A stretch of 64,000 nucleotides of DNA from Bradyrhizobium sp. Ai1a-2 (GTDB lineage: Bacteria > Pseudomonadota > Alphaproteobacteria > Rhizobiales > Xanthobacteraceae), in the NCBI RefSeq assembly GCF_000426245.1, contig NZ_AUEZ01000004.1, positions 1 through 64,000 of the forward strand, read 5' to 3'. Positions 8,850 to 16,580 of this stretch are shown piece by piece (within the stretch, counting starts at the first letter, position 1; each line of letters begins with the position of its first letter). The notes under the pieces were generated by a model. That model had not been told where the DNA came from. It was given only the letters and a program-made list of their open reading frames with translations, and searched no databases. Position numbers and translations under genes: made by a program.

Positions 8850-9002
8850 CTATTTTGATTTCTTGTAGCTCAGCATCAACCGCTTCAAAGCCTCGCTCGG
8901 CTTCTTGGGTTCTTCGATGGCCTGCAACAGCTTGGCAAAACCCTCGTTCGAAACGGGCTGCGACCACTGCTCGGTCTCATGTTCCTTCAAAAGAGCGGCC
9001 AT
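8850..9002 (-). CDS. short antitoxin (50 aa) for the GNAT toxin
   Basis: ATG 9002 follows a perfect AGGAGGT ribosome-binding site with five bases between. The protein contains FAKLLQAIEEPKKPSEALKR, which resembles the toxin-binding tail of DUF1778 antitoxins. It lacks the ribbon-helix-helix DNA-binding half that DUF1778 proteins normally carry (about 85-95 aa in all). Stop and toxin start are six bases apart. An inverted repeat lies 26 bases upstream. Confidence 0.7.
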   Translation of the reverse strand: MAALLKEHETEQWSQPVSNEGFAKLLQAIEEPKKPSEALKRLMLSYKKSK

Positions 9003-9027
9003 CCCGACCTCCTCTCACTGTCTTGTA

Positions 9028-9052
9028 CGTACAGATATGTACCATCTGTACG
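9028..9052. promoter_or_regulatory. operator-like palindrome upstream of the toxin-antitoxin pair
   Basis: CGTACAGAT and ATCTGTACG are perfect 9-base arms around a 7-base spacer, 26 bases before the antitoxin start. The position fits autoregulation of the module. Because the short antitoxin has no obvious DNA-binding domain, the binding protein is uncertain. Confidence 0.6.
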
Positions 9053-9453
9053 AGTCTTAGCAAGGCCGCCGGGCTCCAAAATACGGCAATTTTGTTGGCG
9101 TTTCTTGCGGGAACCACCTGTGGTTCCACCCCCTTGAGGGTAGATTTTTAACCAAATCAGTGATGGAGTGTTCGCGGAGCCTAGACAACTCCCGAAGCGG
9201 TCCCTTGCCGGGGATTGCGCTTCATCCGCGATAGGCGGGCCATCGGCCTTGCCGGGCCTCATGTCCCGCTGAAAGTAACGACGCGCCCATTTGCCGTGGG
9301 CTGCGACCGGCGCATTATGCCGGGAGTGCCACGGCTATACAAGACCTTCGGGAAAGGTCGTGGCGCACGCTTCGCGGCGTGTTGTCTAGCTCCCGGCGCC
9401 AGCCCGTCGCTGGCATCCCCGGTCTAGACAGCCGGTTACCGCGAGCAACCACC
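9053..9453. other. gene-free stretch with a nested inverted repeat (9383-9430)
   Basis: No gene is supported in these 400 bases. Bases 9383-9430 are bounded by TGTCTAG and CTAGACA, and contain a second hairpin GCCAGC/GCTGGC with the loop CCGTC, giving a two-tier RNA structure of 48 nt just before the next gene. It could be a structured leader, a terminator-like element or a small transposable hairpin. Confidence 0.4.
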
Positions 9454-9902
9454 ATGAAAACGACCGTAGAACGGCCAGCGGACTCCGCTGGTGCGCTATA
9501 TTTCAGAACCGACATTTCCCCCGAGCAGATCTTTCAAGCGATCGGCAGACTCCGCAAGGAGGCGAGGGACGAGATTGACCGGCTATCCGCTTCCTGGATG
9601 AGACCGACAATCACATGGAGCTCGAGCCGGATGGGGACGACGAGCCCTCGCTAGGCTGGACTGAGCGCGGTGCTGGCTTGTCTGGTACCGACGACCGCGA
9701 GCTGGACACCGCGGACGATGAGGACGGCGGCGACGCCGAGCCGAGCCTTGGCAGCCGCGATCACTACCACAGCCAAGAGGCGTGGGCAGTTGGCGATCGG
9801 CGGGACCGGGAGGAGGATCCGGCCGAGAGTGGCATCGCGGATTTCGAGGGCCTGCTTGAGCAGGTTGGTTCCGGCGGTTGGATGCAGACGGTGATGGCAT
9901 GA
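9454..9902 (+). pseudogene. frameshifted rhizobial acidic protein gene
   Basis: The first frame reads MKTTVERPADSAGALYFRTD ... RKEARDEIDRL and then goes off into unrelated sequence. From the shared A at 9585 the next frame reads IRFLDETDNHMELEPDGDDE, with further EPSLG-containing acidic sequence to 9902. Joined, they give one protein of a type often seen in Bradyrhizobium and Rhizobium (N-terminal helical part, then DDEPSLGW repeats). A one-base deletion at about 9585 explains it; no slippery heptamer is visible. The stop overlaps the start of the next gene. Confidence 0.65.
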
Positions 9903-10189
9903 CCGAGACCCCTGCACAGATCATCAGGGCTACCGAGTGGCCGCTATCGCAGATGGACGAGTGCATCACGGCCGTCTTCCAGTATGCGACCCTGCTGAGC
10001 GTCCTGACTGCCCAACCTGATGCCGAAACCGCAATGGATGGCATCTGGCGGGTGGTGGGAGACATCCGCGATCGGGCGCAAGACCTGCGGGACTTCCACA
10101 CCAATGCATCGCAGGCTCTTAGCCGGCTGGCGCGGCTTCAGCAGGACTTACCGACGGTTGTCCGCATTGGAGGTGGTCAATGCGCCTGA
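9899..10189 (+). CDS. hypothetical helical protein (96 aa)
   Basis: Starts at ATG 9899, overlapping the stop of the frameshifted gene (ATGA). The sequence is all-helical (for example MDECITAVFQYATLLSVLTA) and has no catalytic motif or membrane segment. Similar small proteins follow the acidic protein in rhizobial genomes. Function unknown. Confidence 0.65.
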   Translation: MTETPAQIIRATEWPLSQMDECITAVFQYATLLSVLTAQPDAETAMDGIWRVVGDIRDRAQDLRDFHTNASQALSRLARLQQDLPTVVRIGGGQCA

Positions 10190-10266
10190 TCCGGATCCTG
10201 ATAGCGAGGGCGCTCATACGCACAGCTCTGTGGCTGGCGATCAATGCTCAGCGCACGATGATCTAA
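10180..10266 (+). CDS. micro-protein with one hydrophobic helix (28 aa)
   Basis: ATG 10180 is preceded by GGAGGTGG inside the end of the previous gene. The peptide reads MRLIRILIARALIRTALWLA then a short polar tail, which is a single amphipathic or membrane helix with basic residues. Peptides of this type are common in Bradyrhizobium islands. A terminator follows 12 bases later. Confidence 0.5.
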   Translation: MRLIRILIARALIRTALWLAINAQRTMI

Positions 10267-10277
10267 CCAAGAGATCC

Positions 10278-10311
10278 CCGCCTGTGTGCTACTGCGTGCA
10301 GGCGGTTTTTT
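10278..10311 (+). terminator. intrinsic terminator
   Basis: CCGCCTG pairs with CAGGCGG over a 14-base loop and is followed by six T. It closes the 9454-10266 operon and separates it from the cold-shock gene. Confidence 0.88.
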
Positions 10312-10374
10312 CTTGCCGCGGATCGTCCGGCCGCACTAGACTACCGCCATTGGTTCAAAAACGGAGTGCCGGGC

Positions 10375-10578
10375 GTGGCAACAGGTGTTGTGAAGTGGTT
10401 CAATGCAACCAAAGGTTATGGATTTATTCAACCCGACAAGGGCGGCAAGGATGTCTTCGTCCACATCTCGGCGGTCGAGAAAGCAGGACTGAGCAACCTC
10501 AATGAGGGTACCAAGGTCAGCTACGAAGAAATGACCAACAGGGGCAAGACCTCCGCTGAAAATCTAAGAGTGGGATGA
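10375..10578 (+). CDS. csp: cold-shock protein (CspA family)
   Basis: A 67-residue single cold-shock domain protein that binds single-stranded RNA or DNA as a chaperone. Both RNA-binding motifs are intact: KGYGFI and DVFVHI, with the usual TGVVKWFN start. I chose GTG 10375 (protein begins MATGVVKWF) over GTG 10366 because it matches the family N-terminus. An intrinsic terminator lies 57 bases after the stop. Cold-shock genes are frequent cargo on rhizobial islands. Confidence 0.93.
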   Translation: MATGVVKWFNATKGYGFIQPDKGGKDVFVHISAVEKAGLSNLNEGTKVSYEEMTNRGKTSAENLRVG

Positions 10579-10634
10579 ATTTCAAGTCCGCCAGTTTCAG
10601 CGCTGGCGAGCCCTTCGAAATCGACGATCTGGAG

Positions 10635-10665
10635 AGGACGGCTCAATCTTGGGCCGTCCTTTTTC
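10635..10665 (+). terminator. intrinsic terminator of the cold-shock gene
   Basis: AGGACGGC pairs with GCCGTCCT over a 10-base loop, followed by a T run. The reverse strand has no comparable T tract. Confidence 0.85.
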
Positions 10666-10735
10666 TTCGTGAGAGAAACCAGCGGACGACGATGGCGAAC
10701 AGCATGCCTGCAACGAGGCCAGCGATTGCGATCAC
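10643..10735 (-). CDS. possible micro-protein with one membrane helix (30 aa)
   Basis: From GTG 10735 the frame reads MIAIAGLVAGMLFAIVVRWF then a basic tail SRRKRTAQD. This is a convincing single membrane helix with a positive-inside end. The start has a purine-rich GGAGAGAGG only two bases away, which is too close to be ideal. The frame overlaps the cold-shock terminator on the other strand. Weakly supported. Confidence 0.3.
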   Translation of the reverse strand: MIAIAGLVAGMLFAIVVRWFLSRRKRTAQD

Positions 10736-10747
10736 GGCCTCTCTCCG

Positions 10748-10765
10748 GTGTGCATGGTGTGTGCA
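10748..10765. promoter_or_regulatory. possible integrase arm-type sites, right end of element A
   Basis: Two GTGTGCA copies (10748-10754 and 10759-10765) lie 52 bases before the right attachment copy. They match the three copies near the left end. No gene covers 10736-10816 convincingly. Confidence 0.35.
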
Positions 10766-10816
10766 CGACCGGATTTTGATCTAGATTTTGGAGGCTTGAT
10801 TTTAGGGCTAAGTGCT

Positions 10817-10871
10817 TGATTTTGTTTGGTGAGCGCGGAGGGACTCGAACCCTCGACCCCATGATTAAAAG
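10817..10871 (-). repeat. attachment site, second copy (55-bp direct repeat; tRNA-Lys 3' end)
   Basis: Identical over 55 bases to 321-375 and, like it, only a tRNA-Lys(TTT) 3' half: the bases to the right do not continue into a tRNA 5' half. It is therefore the junction between element A and element B. The integrase of element B ends 110 bases to the right, and the bases between hold no gene. Confidence 0.9.
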
Positions 10872-10980
10872 TGAAGTATTCATGAGGATTTTCGCAGCAA
10901 ATTCAACGAAGCGAGTTTACAACGGATTGCCTGATTTGTGCCCGAACTGGCGCTAAGAATCGGGGGTTTGTAAACCACTT

Positions 10981-12267
10981 TCAGCCCTCCTTTTTCTTCG
11001 CGCCGAGGACGTGGATGCGCTGCTGCGCCCAGCCGTCTTCGAGCAGCTTCATCGCGGAGCGGGCGAGGCGGAATTTCGAGACCTCCTTGGCGTAGTGCCG
11101 CACCATCGCCGGCGACATGCCGACGATCGCCGACACTTGGTCCTCTGTGCAACCGACCTCGAGCAGCATGCAGACCGCGTTCTTGCGCAGGCCGTGGAAC
11201 ACCCAGCGCTTCTCGGTGAAGCACGCCAGCGGTTTCTCGCCATTGACGGTCTTGTCGACCTCGCGCTGCCAGGCGGTCTTGAAGCCCTCATAGGTCCACG
11301 GGCTGCCGTCGGCGCGCAGATGCAGATTGAGCTGCGGCGGCTTGCCGGCCTCCTTGTCCTCGCCGTTCGGCGTGGCGTCGATGATGACCCGGTACTCGGA
11401 ATGGATCTGGACCGGAACCTTGTCGTCGGTCTTCTGCGCAATGATCGGCATTTCGGTCGCGGCCACCTTCGGCCGCAGCATCTTGAGTACGTCGACCTTG
11501 CGCTGTCCGGTGAACAGGGCGCTATAGACCGGCAGATGCACGTCGACGCGGGCGTGCTCGAACCAGAGATCGAAGGCTTCGGGCGGCCACGGCGAGTATG
11601 TGCCACCGCCGTCGTACCGCTCGGTGTGCTCCACCGGATTGTCTTTCCGAAATCCCCGTGGAATGCCCCAAGAAATGATCCGGCTCAGTGTCGACCGGAA
11701 GACGCGGCCCGCGGACGGCGTGTCGGCGAAACCCTTGTCGAGAACCCCTTGGATCGTCGTCGCCTCGAGGGACTCGACAGGGTCGTCGCCCCAAGCCGCC
11801 TCGATTATCTCGATGTACCGATCGTATTGTTCCCGCATGCTTTCACCGATGTCTTTGGTGTAAGCGTTGTGCTTCTTGAACTCGGCGATGAGCGCTCGGA
11901 AGGACCGAGTGTTGCCTGCCTTGACCTGGATGCCGATTTTCTCTGCCTTGTCGACGGCTTCCCAGAACAGGCGATGGTCGGCGGGTTCGGGCAGGGGGTG
12001 GCGCCGGTCGGTGACGTCGGTGAAGAACCACGACCAGACGCCTTCTGCGCTTTTGACGGCGTCAAGCTTGTCCAGCTGTGCGGCCCGCTTTGCGAATTCC
12101 TCAGACAGCGGCTCGGCGGTGATACGGACGCGCGGCCACTCTCGCTCTGTCCGGCGGAATTTTGAGTAATAATAATAGGTTCGGCCGTTCGGCTTCGATA
12201 TCGAATGAACGTGCTCAGGAAGGGCCACGGTTCCCCCTCCCACTCTTGGCCTGCCGTTCTTTCGCAT
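10981..12267 (-). CDS. int: tyrosine-type site-specific integrase of element B
   Basis: A 428-residue phage integrase, different in sequence from the one at 566-1840. Catalytic residues visible are Arg in FTGQRKVDVLKM (about 256), Lys in AQKTDDK (about 279), His and Arg in FHGLRKNAV (about 356-359) and the nucleophile Tyr in RHYAKEV (about 391). The box that usually reads LGH is VGMSP here, so the second His is replaced. Its 3' end faces the attachment repeat 110 bases away. The start overlaps the excisionase candidate by 53 bases. It is the last gene of the long leftward early operon. Confidence 0.93.
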   Translation of the reverse strand: MRKNGRPRVGGGTVALPEHVHSISKPNGRTYYYYSKFRRTEREWPRVRITAEPLSEEFAKRAAQLDKLDAVKSAEGVWSWFFTDVTDRRHPLPEPADHRLFWEAVDKAEKIGIQVKAGNTRSFRALIAEFKKHNAYTKDIGESMREQYDRYIEIIEAAWGDDPVESLEATTIQGVLDKGFADTPSAGRVFRSTLSRIISWGIPRGFRKDNPVEHTERYDGGGTYSPWPPEAFDLWFEHARVDVHLPVYSALFTGQRKVDVLKMLRPKVAATEMPIIAQKTDDKVPVQIHSEYRVIIDATPNGEDKEAGKPPQLNLHLRADGSPWTYEGFKTAWQREVDKTVNGEKPLACFTEKRWVFHGLRKNAVCMLLEVGCTEDQVSAIVGMSPAMVRHYAKEVSKFRLARSAMKLLEDGWAQQRIHVLGAKKKEG

Positions 12268-12583
12268 TGAGGAACCGTTCGGTCATACCCGGTTGAGCCT
12301 GGGCCTCAGGCTGCGCGGGCGCCGGGGCCGGCGTCAATGGCTGTTCTCGACCAAACCGCAGCTTTCTCCATTCGTCGATCTGGTCGAGGTCGAACATGCC
12401 GGTATCCGGATCGGCCGGCGGGAAGCCGCGCTTCAACAGGTTCGGCAGCAGTTCGTTGAATCGGTCCAGCGTCAGGTGCAGACGGCGGGCTGCCTTTTCG
12501 GGCGGCACGTCACCGGGATCCACCCGGAAGCGGATGTCTGCCCCGCGCAGCGCCTCCGATCCCTCTCTACGTGCTGGGTTCAC
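12215..12583 (-). CDS. excisionase-like protein
   Basis: A 122-residue protein immediately before, and overlapping, the integrase gene. It has an AlpA-like winged-helix pattern: PEKAARRLHLTLDRFNELLP, then FDLDQIDEWRKLRFG, which is how phage excisionases and recombination directionality factors end their DNA-binding domain. The C-terminal third is Pro/Ala-rich (LTPAPAPAQPEAQAQ) and probably flexible. Placement and fold together support a role in excision of element B. The upstream gene's stop overlaps its ATG. Confidence 0.7.
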   Translation of the reverse strand: MNPARREGSEALRGADIRFRVDPGDVPPEKAARRLHLTLDRFNELLPNLLKRGFPPADPDTGMFDLDQIDEWRKLRFGREQPLTPAPAPAQPEAQAQPGMTERFLNAKERQAKSGRGNRGPS

Positions 12584-12774
12584 TGTGCCGACTCCGTTAC
12601 GATGCCGCGCTCGACGGAGTCGATCCCCGGCCGCATCTCACGGCTCGTCCCGGAAAGATGCCGGTGCCAGTTTAATAGCGCTGCGGCGGTCGAAATCGTG
12701 TGGTGTTTCGCCTTATCAACGTCTCCCGCAGCCGCCGCCGTGGCGGCCTTACCTGCGCCCGGACAGCCTCGCAA
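12580..12774 (-). CDS. possible small protein before the excisionase gene
   Basis: The frame stops in an ATGA overlap with the excisionase start. From TTG 12774 it would make 64 residues but would overlap the 3' end of the previous gene by 103 bases. A shorter 18-residue version (MRPGIDSVERGIVTESAQ) from an internal ATG would fit the gap better. No domain is seen. Weak. Confidence 0.3.
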   Translation of the reverse strand: MRGCPGAGKAATAAAAGDVDKAKHHTISTAAALLNWHRHLSGTSREMRPGIDSVERGIVTESAQ

Positions 12775-13919
12775 TAGATCTCGATGGTGTCGGCCGTGTA
12801 TCGGCGAACCGCAGCCATCTGCTTATCGTATTCGCTGGGCGCGAGGCCGTGGCGGCGCACGCGGTCGAGCACATCGGCGTCGACCTTTGGCGTCTGGGCG
12901 AGCCGCGCCTGGACGACGGGATGCTCGGCACCCGCATCGCTGATGTTGAACAGGTTGCCGGTCTGGATTATCGCGGACGCCTCGCCGGCGCTGACATGCA
13001 TCGCGATCGCGGCGAGTTGGTCGAGGGCGGGCGTCCCGTCGAAAAAGACGCAAACGTTGGCTAACCGGGTTCCATCCGGAGCGCGGAGCTTCACGTCGAG
13101 AGCGCCGTGACCGACGGTGGCGATCGAGCGCGCGCGGGCCACCTCGATCGAGACGTCGCAGCCGGCGAACGTAATGGCTTCGCCGCGGGCGAACGCGCCG
13201 ACGCTGGCCGGACCGAGCACGCCGGCGCAGAACATAGCCGCCCGCCGGATGGCGCGGCGCTCTCGCTCGAGGTCGACGCCGGAGAAGTAGCGCCGCCGTT
13301 GCTGCGCCTCGAATTGCTGCCGCGCCCTGTAGTACTCAGCCTTGTAGGCTTCGCGCTGCTCTTGGATGAGGTCGCTGACGAGATCGACGTCCGGCGGGGC
13401 CGCGGGCGGTAGCCGCCTCAGCCGGCCGGCCAGCAGCCGCGCCCTCGGCATCGAGCAGTCTTCGTGCCGAGCATATCTCCGGATCGCCGCCGGGGCGTAA
13501 AGCTTCCGCCTGGCGCCCGGAGTCGGGTCGTAGTTGGGGGCGCACCGCTGGTACCGTCGGAACGGAATGCCTGCGCCGCCGCGCGTCTCGTCCTCGAAAA
13601 AGTAGTGAGCGAGATATTCGGCGATCCGCAGCAGCCGGAGCGGCTCCCAGCGCAGCCCGACAGCCACGAAAGATCGCTGCTCAGGTTCCGGCAGGTCGGC
13701 AACCATCTGATGGGCGTAGGCGTCGAGATCGTGGCACTTGCCTTGGCGCGCCCGCAGTAGCCGACCGCCGCCGCCTCTTTCGATGATCTCCGGCACGATC
13801 TTCCGGCTGCCGAGCAGCGTCAGCGCGGCATGGGCGAACGAGCCGAGTTCGTCGTACTCAACCGCGGAGTCGAGGAAATACTCGACTTCCGGAGGGAAGG
13901 GCGCCCGCTGGTACTGCAT
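12672..13919 (-). CDS. large hypothetical protein of the kinase/HerA gene group
   Basis: A 415-residue protein from ATG 13919, whose start overlaps the stop of the previous gene. The frame is open much further upstream, but that part is a mirror of the neighbouring genes and is not used. The sequence has an N-terminal helical region with many Arg, a middle segment rich in Arg/Glu (YYRARQQFEAQQRRRYFSG) that may form a coiled coil, and a C-terminal beta-rich part. I recognise no family. It sits in an unbroken run with the HerA-like ATPase and the kinase trio, so a shared job is possible. Confidence 0.75.
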   Translation of the reverse strand: MQYQRAPFPPEVEYFLDSAVEYDELGSFAHAALTLLGSRKIVPEIIERGGGGRLLRARQGKCHDLDAYAHQMVADLPEPEQRSFVAVGLRWEPLRLLRIAEYLAHYFFEDETRGGAGIPFRRYQRCAPNYDPTPGARRKLYAPAAIRRYARHEDCSMPRARLLAGRLRRLPPAAPPDVDLVSDLIQEQREAYKAEYYRARQQFEAQQRRRYFSGVDLERERRAIRRAAMFCAGVLGPASVGAFARGEAITFAGCDVSIEVARARSIATVGHGALDVKLRAPDGTRLANVCVFFDGTPALDQLAAIAMHVSAGEASAIIQTGNLFNISDAGAEHPVVQARLAQTPKVDADVLDRVRRHGLAPSEYDKQMAAVRRYTADTIEIYCEAVRAQVRPPRRRLRETLIRRNTTRFRPPQRY

Positions 13920-14290
13920 TAGCCGCCCCGCATCGGCCGGACGCCTACGGACTCGCCGGCCGCGACCTCGCGCGCTGTCTCGGCCTTGCGCACCGTGCGC
14001 GCCGGCGCCGCCGGCGTCTGGACGAGCTCGGCTTTGCCTTCGGACACCATCGCCTCGAAGTCCTCGTCCTTCATGGACAAGGCGCGGTGCTTCAGCGAGT
14101 CCTTCACCTTCTTGAGCGGCTTGCTGGTGTCCGGCGCGACCAGGCCGCCGATGCGCGGCTCGATCAGGAAGAACGTGATGCCGGCCTTCATCTTCTTCGC
14201 GATGATTTCCAGCATGCGGTCGTCGTTCTCGGCGTCCCAGGTGATGGTGACGTCGCCGGTCTCGTTGAGAATGGTCAGTGCGCGCTTCAT
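13919..14290 (-). CDS. hypothetical protein downstream of the HerA-like ATPase
   Basis: A 123-residue protein starting at ATG 14290, four bases into the end of the HerA-like gene. The first 55 residues look like a compact alpha/beta fold (TILNETGDVTITWDAEND, then KKMKAGITFFLIEPRIGG). The tail is Ala/Arg-rich and probably disordered. Not recognised. The ATGA overlaps on both sides mean it is co-translated with its neighbours. Confidence 0.75.
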   Translation of the reverse strand: MKRALTILNETGDVTITWDAENDDRMLEIIAKKMKAGITFFLIEPRIGGLVAPDTSKPLKKVKDSLKHRALSMKDEDFEAMVSEGKAELVQTPAAPARTVRKAETAREVAAGESVGVRPMRGG

Positions 14291-16005
14291 GGCCGGAAAA
14301 GCTCCGTGAGTTCGGCGATGCCGTTGCGAATTGTGAGAACGTCGTTGTCGCGAAGTTCCTTCCAGCCGGAATTCCAGTGGCCGCCACGGGGCTGCATGTC
14401 GAGCACATCGGCCACCTTCGCCTGGGACATCACGCCACCGTTTTCGAAGATAGTACGGAGAAATTTCGGGGCCGCGCCCGATAGGCTGCCGCACCAAAGT
14501 TCGACCAGTTCGGCCGGCGGGATGCTGCCCGTCACGGCGGCCGAGCTCGGGGAAGCGATCGAAACGAAATCGCCATCCTCCTTAATCAGCCCCGATCCCT
14601 GCAATCCCTTTTTGCCGGTGTTGAAGTGACCGCCGCGCGCCTTGAGTCCAGCGAGAGTGGCCACCTGTCTCCACGTACGCCGGACAGGCGGGTTGGTGTC
14701 GAGTACGGCCAGCATCTTCTGGCCAGCTGAGTTGAGAGCGCCATTGCCGCTCGCCGCCGGCAATGGAGGAGGCGTCGCCGGCCGCACCGGTGCGCGAGGT
14801 GGGGCTTTCAGGGATGGCGAGCCCGGGTTCAACAGGGAGCGGTGGTTGCGCGGTTCGCGCGCGTGCGGTGGCGCGTGGTCCACTGCATTTTTGTGCTTCG
14901 CTTGAACTTCACCAACGCGAGCAAGCAGATTTCGCGTGGCCACGCCCAGCGAATCCAAATCTTCGGACAATTCGAGGAATGGGTGCAGACCGTCCCATAG
15001 CCCTTCCTGATATGCGGCGTCGATCTGGTCCTGTGCTGCCGGCGTCGCGGAGCCGCCCTTTGCCAACTCGGCGTTGAGGCGCGTAATCTCAGCCCGCAGC
15101 CGCAGGACATCGTCCTCCTCCGTCTGCTTCACGGCGTCGCCAATGATGGCGCGCAGGCGTTCCCGATCGACAGGTGCAGTCTGGACATGCTGGTCGGCCA
15201 TCTCGCCCGTCGGGGTCGCCGAATTGTCGAACGTCGAGATCTTCGGGAAAAGCAACATCTCGGCCACTTGCGCCTCACCGGAGCAGATCCAGCCGGTACC
15301 GGTCTTCAGGGAGGCGAGAGAGGTCGAGACGCGCTCAAAGGTCTCCTTGTTGACGTTCGCCTTCAGCCACTTCTTGACCGGCTCCTGATCCGCCGGCGCC
15401 GTCAGGCGATGCGCGATCATGGTGTCGCAGCTACCGAGCACGGCGTTGTGCAGCGACTGCGTCCGCTGCGTCACCACCATTAGGCGGACGCCCTTCGACC
15501 TGCCGGCGGTGGCCAACTTCTTCGCGTTGTGAATTGCAAGGTTCTCGGCGCCGATGCCGGCGCGCTCCTTGGGCGCGAACTCGTGTGCCTCTTCGATGAC
15601 GAGATAGACGACGCCACGCATCCGCTTCATCAAGGCAGGGGCGAAGTCATTGAAGAATTTCTGCAGCCCGCCGGCGTTGAAGTCCGCCATGTCGATGATC
15701 GAGAGCGGCAGGTTGCCCGACGCGACGAGCTCGCCGATCGCCTTGCCAGCCGAGTCATGCAGGGGAACGTGTCCGCGCGGACCGCCAAGGATGTAAAACG
15801 GCAGGCCGGCCCGCTTGCCGTCGGAGCTCGACGTCATGCCCCACCAATCCGACTTGATTGGATCCAGCACGCAAACTCGAGCGGCGGGGTTGTCGCGAAT
15901 GATCTGCTCGACGGCGAGCTTTGCGGTCGAGGTCTTGCCGCTGCCGGTCTTGCCGAGAAACGCGGTGTGTTGCTCGATCACCGCGCGCGGGAAAGCAAAA
16001 GTCAT
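14287..16005 (-). CDS. HerA/DUF87-type DNA-pumping ATPase
   Basis: A 572-residue protein of the HerA/FtsK ATPase superfamily. Walker A is GKTGSGKT (residues 18-25), Walker B is VVYLVIEEAHEF (about 132-143), and an arginine-rich sensor region follows (AGRSKGVRLMVVTQRTQS). Family members form hexameric rings that move double-stranded DNA. The middle part has a short coiled coil (LRLRAEITRLNAELAKG) and a Pro/Ala-rich linker. The C-terminal 170 residues hold two similar winged-helix-like segments, each containing RGGHFNTG or RGGHWNSG. ATG 16005 has AAGGAG before it and overlaps the previous stop. It lies in the same operon as a vWA/PP2C/kinase trio. Confidence 0.85.
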   Translation of the reverse strand: MTFAFPRAVIEQHTAFLGKTGSGKTSTAKLAVEQIIRDNPAARVCVLDPIKSDWWGMTSSSDGKRAGLPFYILGGPRGHVPLHDSAGKAIGELVASGNLPLSIIDMADFNAGGLQKFFNDFAPALMKRMRGVVYLVIEEAHEFAPKERAGIGAENLAIHNAKKLATAGRSKGVRLMVVTQRTQSLHNAVLGSCDTMIAHRLTAPADQEPVKKWLKANVNKETFERVSTSLASLKTGTGWICSGEAQVAEMLLFPKISTFDNSATPTGEMADQHVQTAPVDRERLRAIIGDAVKQTEEDDVLRLRAEITRLNAELAKGGSATPAAQDQIDAAYQEGLWDGLHPFLELSEDLDSLGVATRNLLARVGEVQAKHKNAVDHAPPHAREPRNHRSLLNPGSPSLKAPPRAPVRPATPPPLPAASGNGALNSAGQKMLAVLDTNPPVRRTWRQVATLAGLKARGGHFNTGKKGLQGSGLIKEDGDFVSIASPSSAAVTGSIPPAELVELWCGSLSGAAPKFLRTIFENGGVMSQAKVADVLDMQPRGGHWNSGWKELRDNDVLTIRNGIAELTELFRP

Positions 16006-16580
16006 ACAGGAATCTCCTTAAATTCGACAAGAGGCGTGTCGCCCTTGACGTAAAGCGGGTGCTTTGGCGTGCCGCCCTTGTTCACGCCCAGGCACCAGAG
16101 CTCGTGGTCATCCGCGCGCAAAGCTGACTCCACCTCGATGGCGTGATCGACGAGCCGCTTATGGATATTGCCCCAGGCGCAGACGATCTTTTGCGCCTGT
16201 TTCGCGGTGTCCCGGATGAGCGGTAGGTTGCCTTTGCTGCGCGGCACGACGCCGGGCTTGAGCAGCATCTCGGGCTTAGTCGCGCGGTAATCGCAGACGT
16301 TCATCATGGCCAGGCCGTCAAAGCCCCACTCCATGGAGAAGTCGATCACCCTGTTCAGCGTCGGATCGTCGACGTTGGCGTCGGCCGTGGATGGGTTCAT
16401 CCCGATCCATAGGACGAAGTTGTTCGGCAGCCTGGTGCCGGCGGTGAACAGGTTCACCCACTTCCGGGTCAGCATGGGCCGATAGCATTCGTTCTCGCCC
16501 CAGAACATGACGTCGCCGTGGACGCCGTCCATCAGCGTGAGGCGGGCCTTGCCGCCGGGATTGTGCGCGTGCGCGTTCAT
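16002..16580 (-). CDS. DUF1643 family protein
   Basis: A 192-residue protein with the DUF1643 core: LWIGMNPSTADANVDDPT (about 66-83) followed by WGFDGLAMMNVCDYRATKP and a late KPLYVKG-like end (HPLYVKGDTPLV). The family is widespread in bacteria and phages, and its biochemical role is not settled. I start at ATG 16580; longer readings upstream mirror the exonuclease gene. ATGA overlaps on both sides put it in the leftward operon. Confidence 0.85.
   Translation of the reverse strand: MNAHAHNPGGKARLTLMDGVHGDVMFWGENECYRPMLTRKWVNLFTAGTRLPNNFVLWIGMNPSTADANVDDPTLNRVIDFSMEWGFDGLAMMNVCDYRATKPEMLLKPGVVPRSKGNLPLIRDTAKQAQKIVCAWGNIHKRLVDHAIEVESALRADDHELWCLGVNKGGTPKHPLYVKGDTPLVEFKEIPV

Noticed and set aside
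10575..10784. 69-codon frame after the cold-shock gene
   Set aside because: It runs straight through the cold-shock terminator and has no family-like sequence. A short overlap with the previous stop is the only point in favour.
11011..12165. Long rightward frame opposite the integrase gene of element B
   Set aside because: It is the antisense mirror of a gene with intact catalytic motifs, a common effect of GC-rich codon use. The same applies to 31243-32532 opposite the RecN-like ATPase and 29043-30011 opposite the annealase.
13920..14408. N-terminal extension of the 12672 gene
   Set aside because: The extra residues are Arg/His/Gly-rich and mirror the two neighbouring genes in another frame. 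ATG 13919 overlapping the previous stop is the better start.
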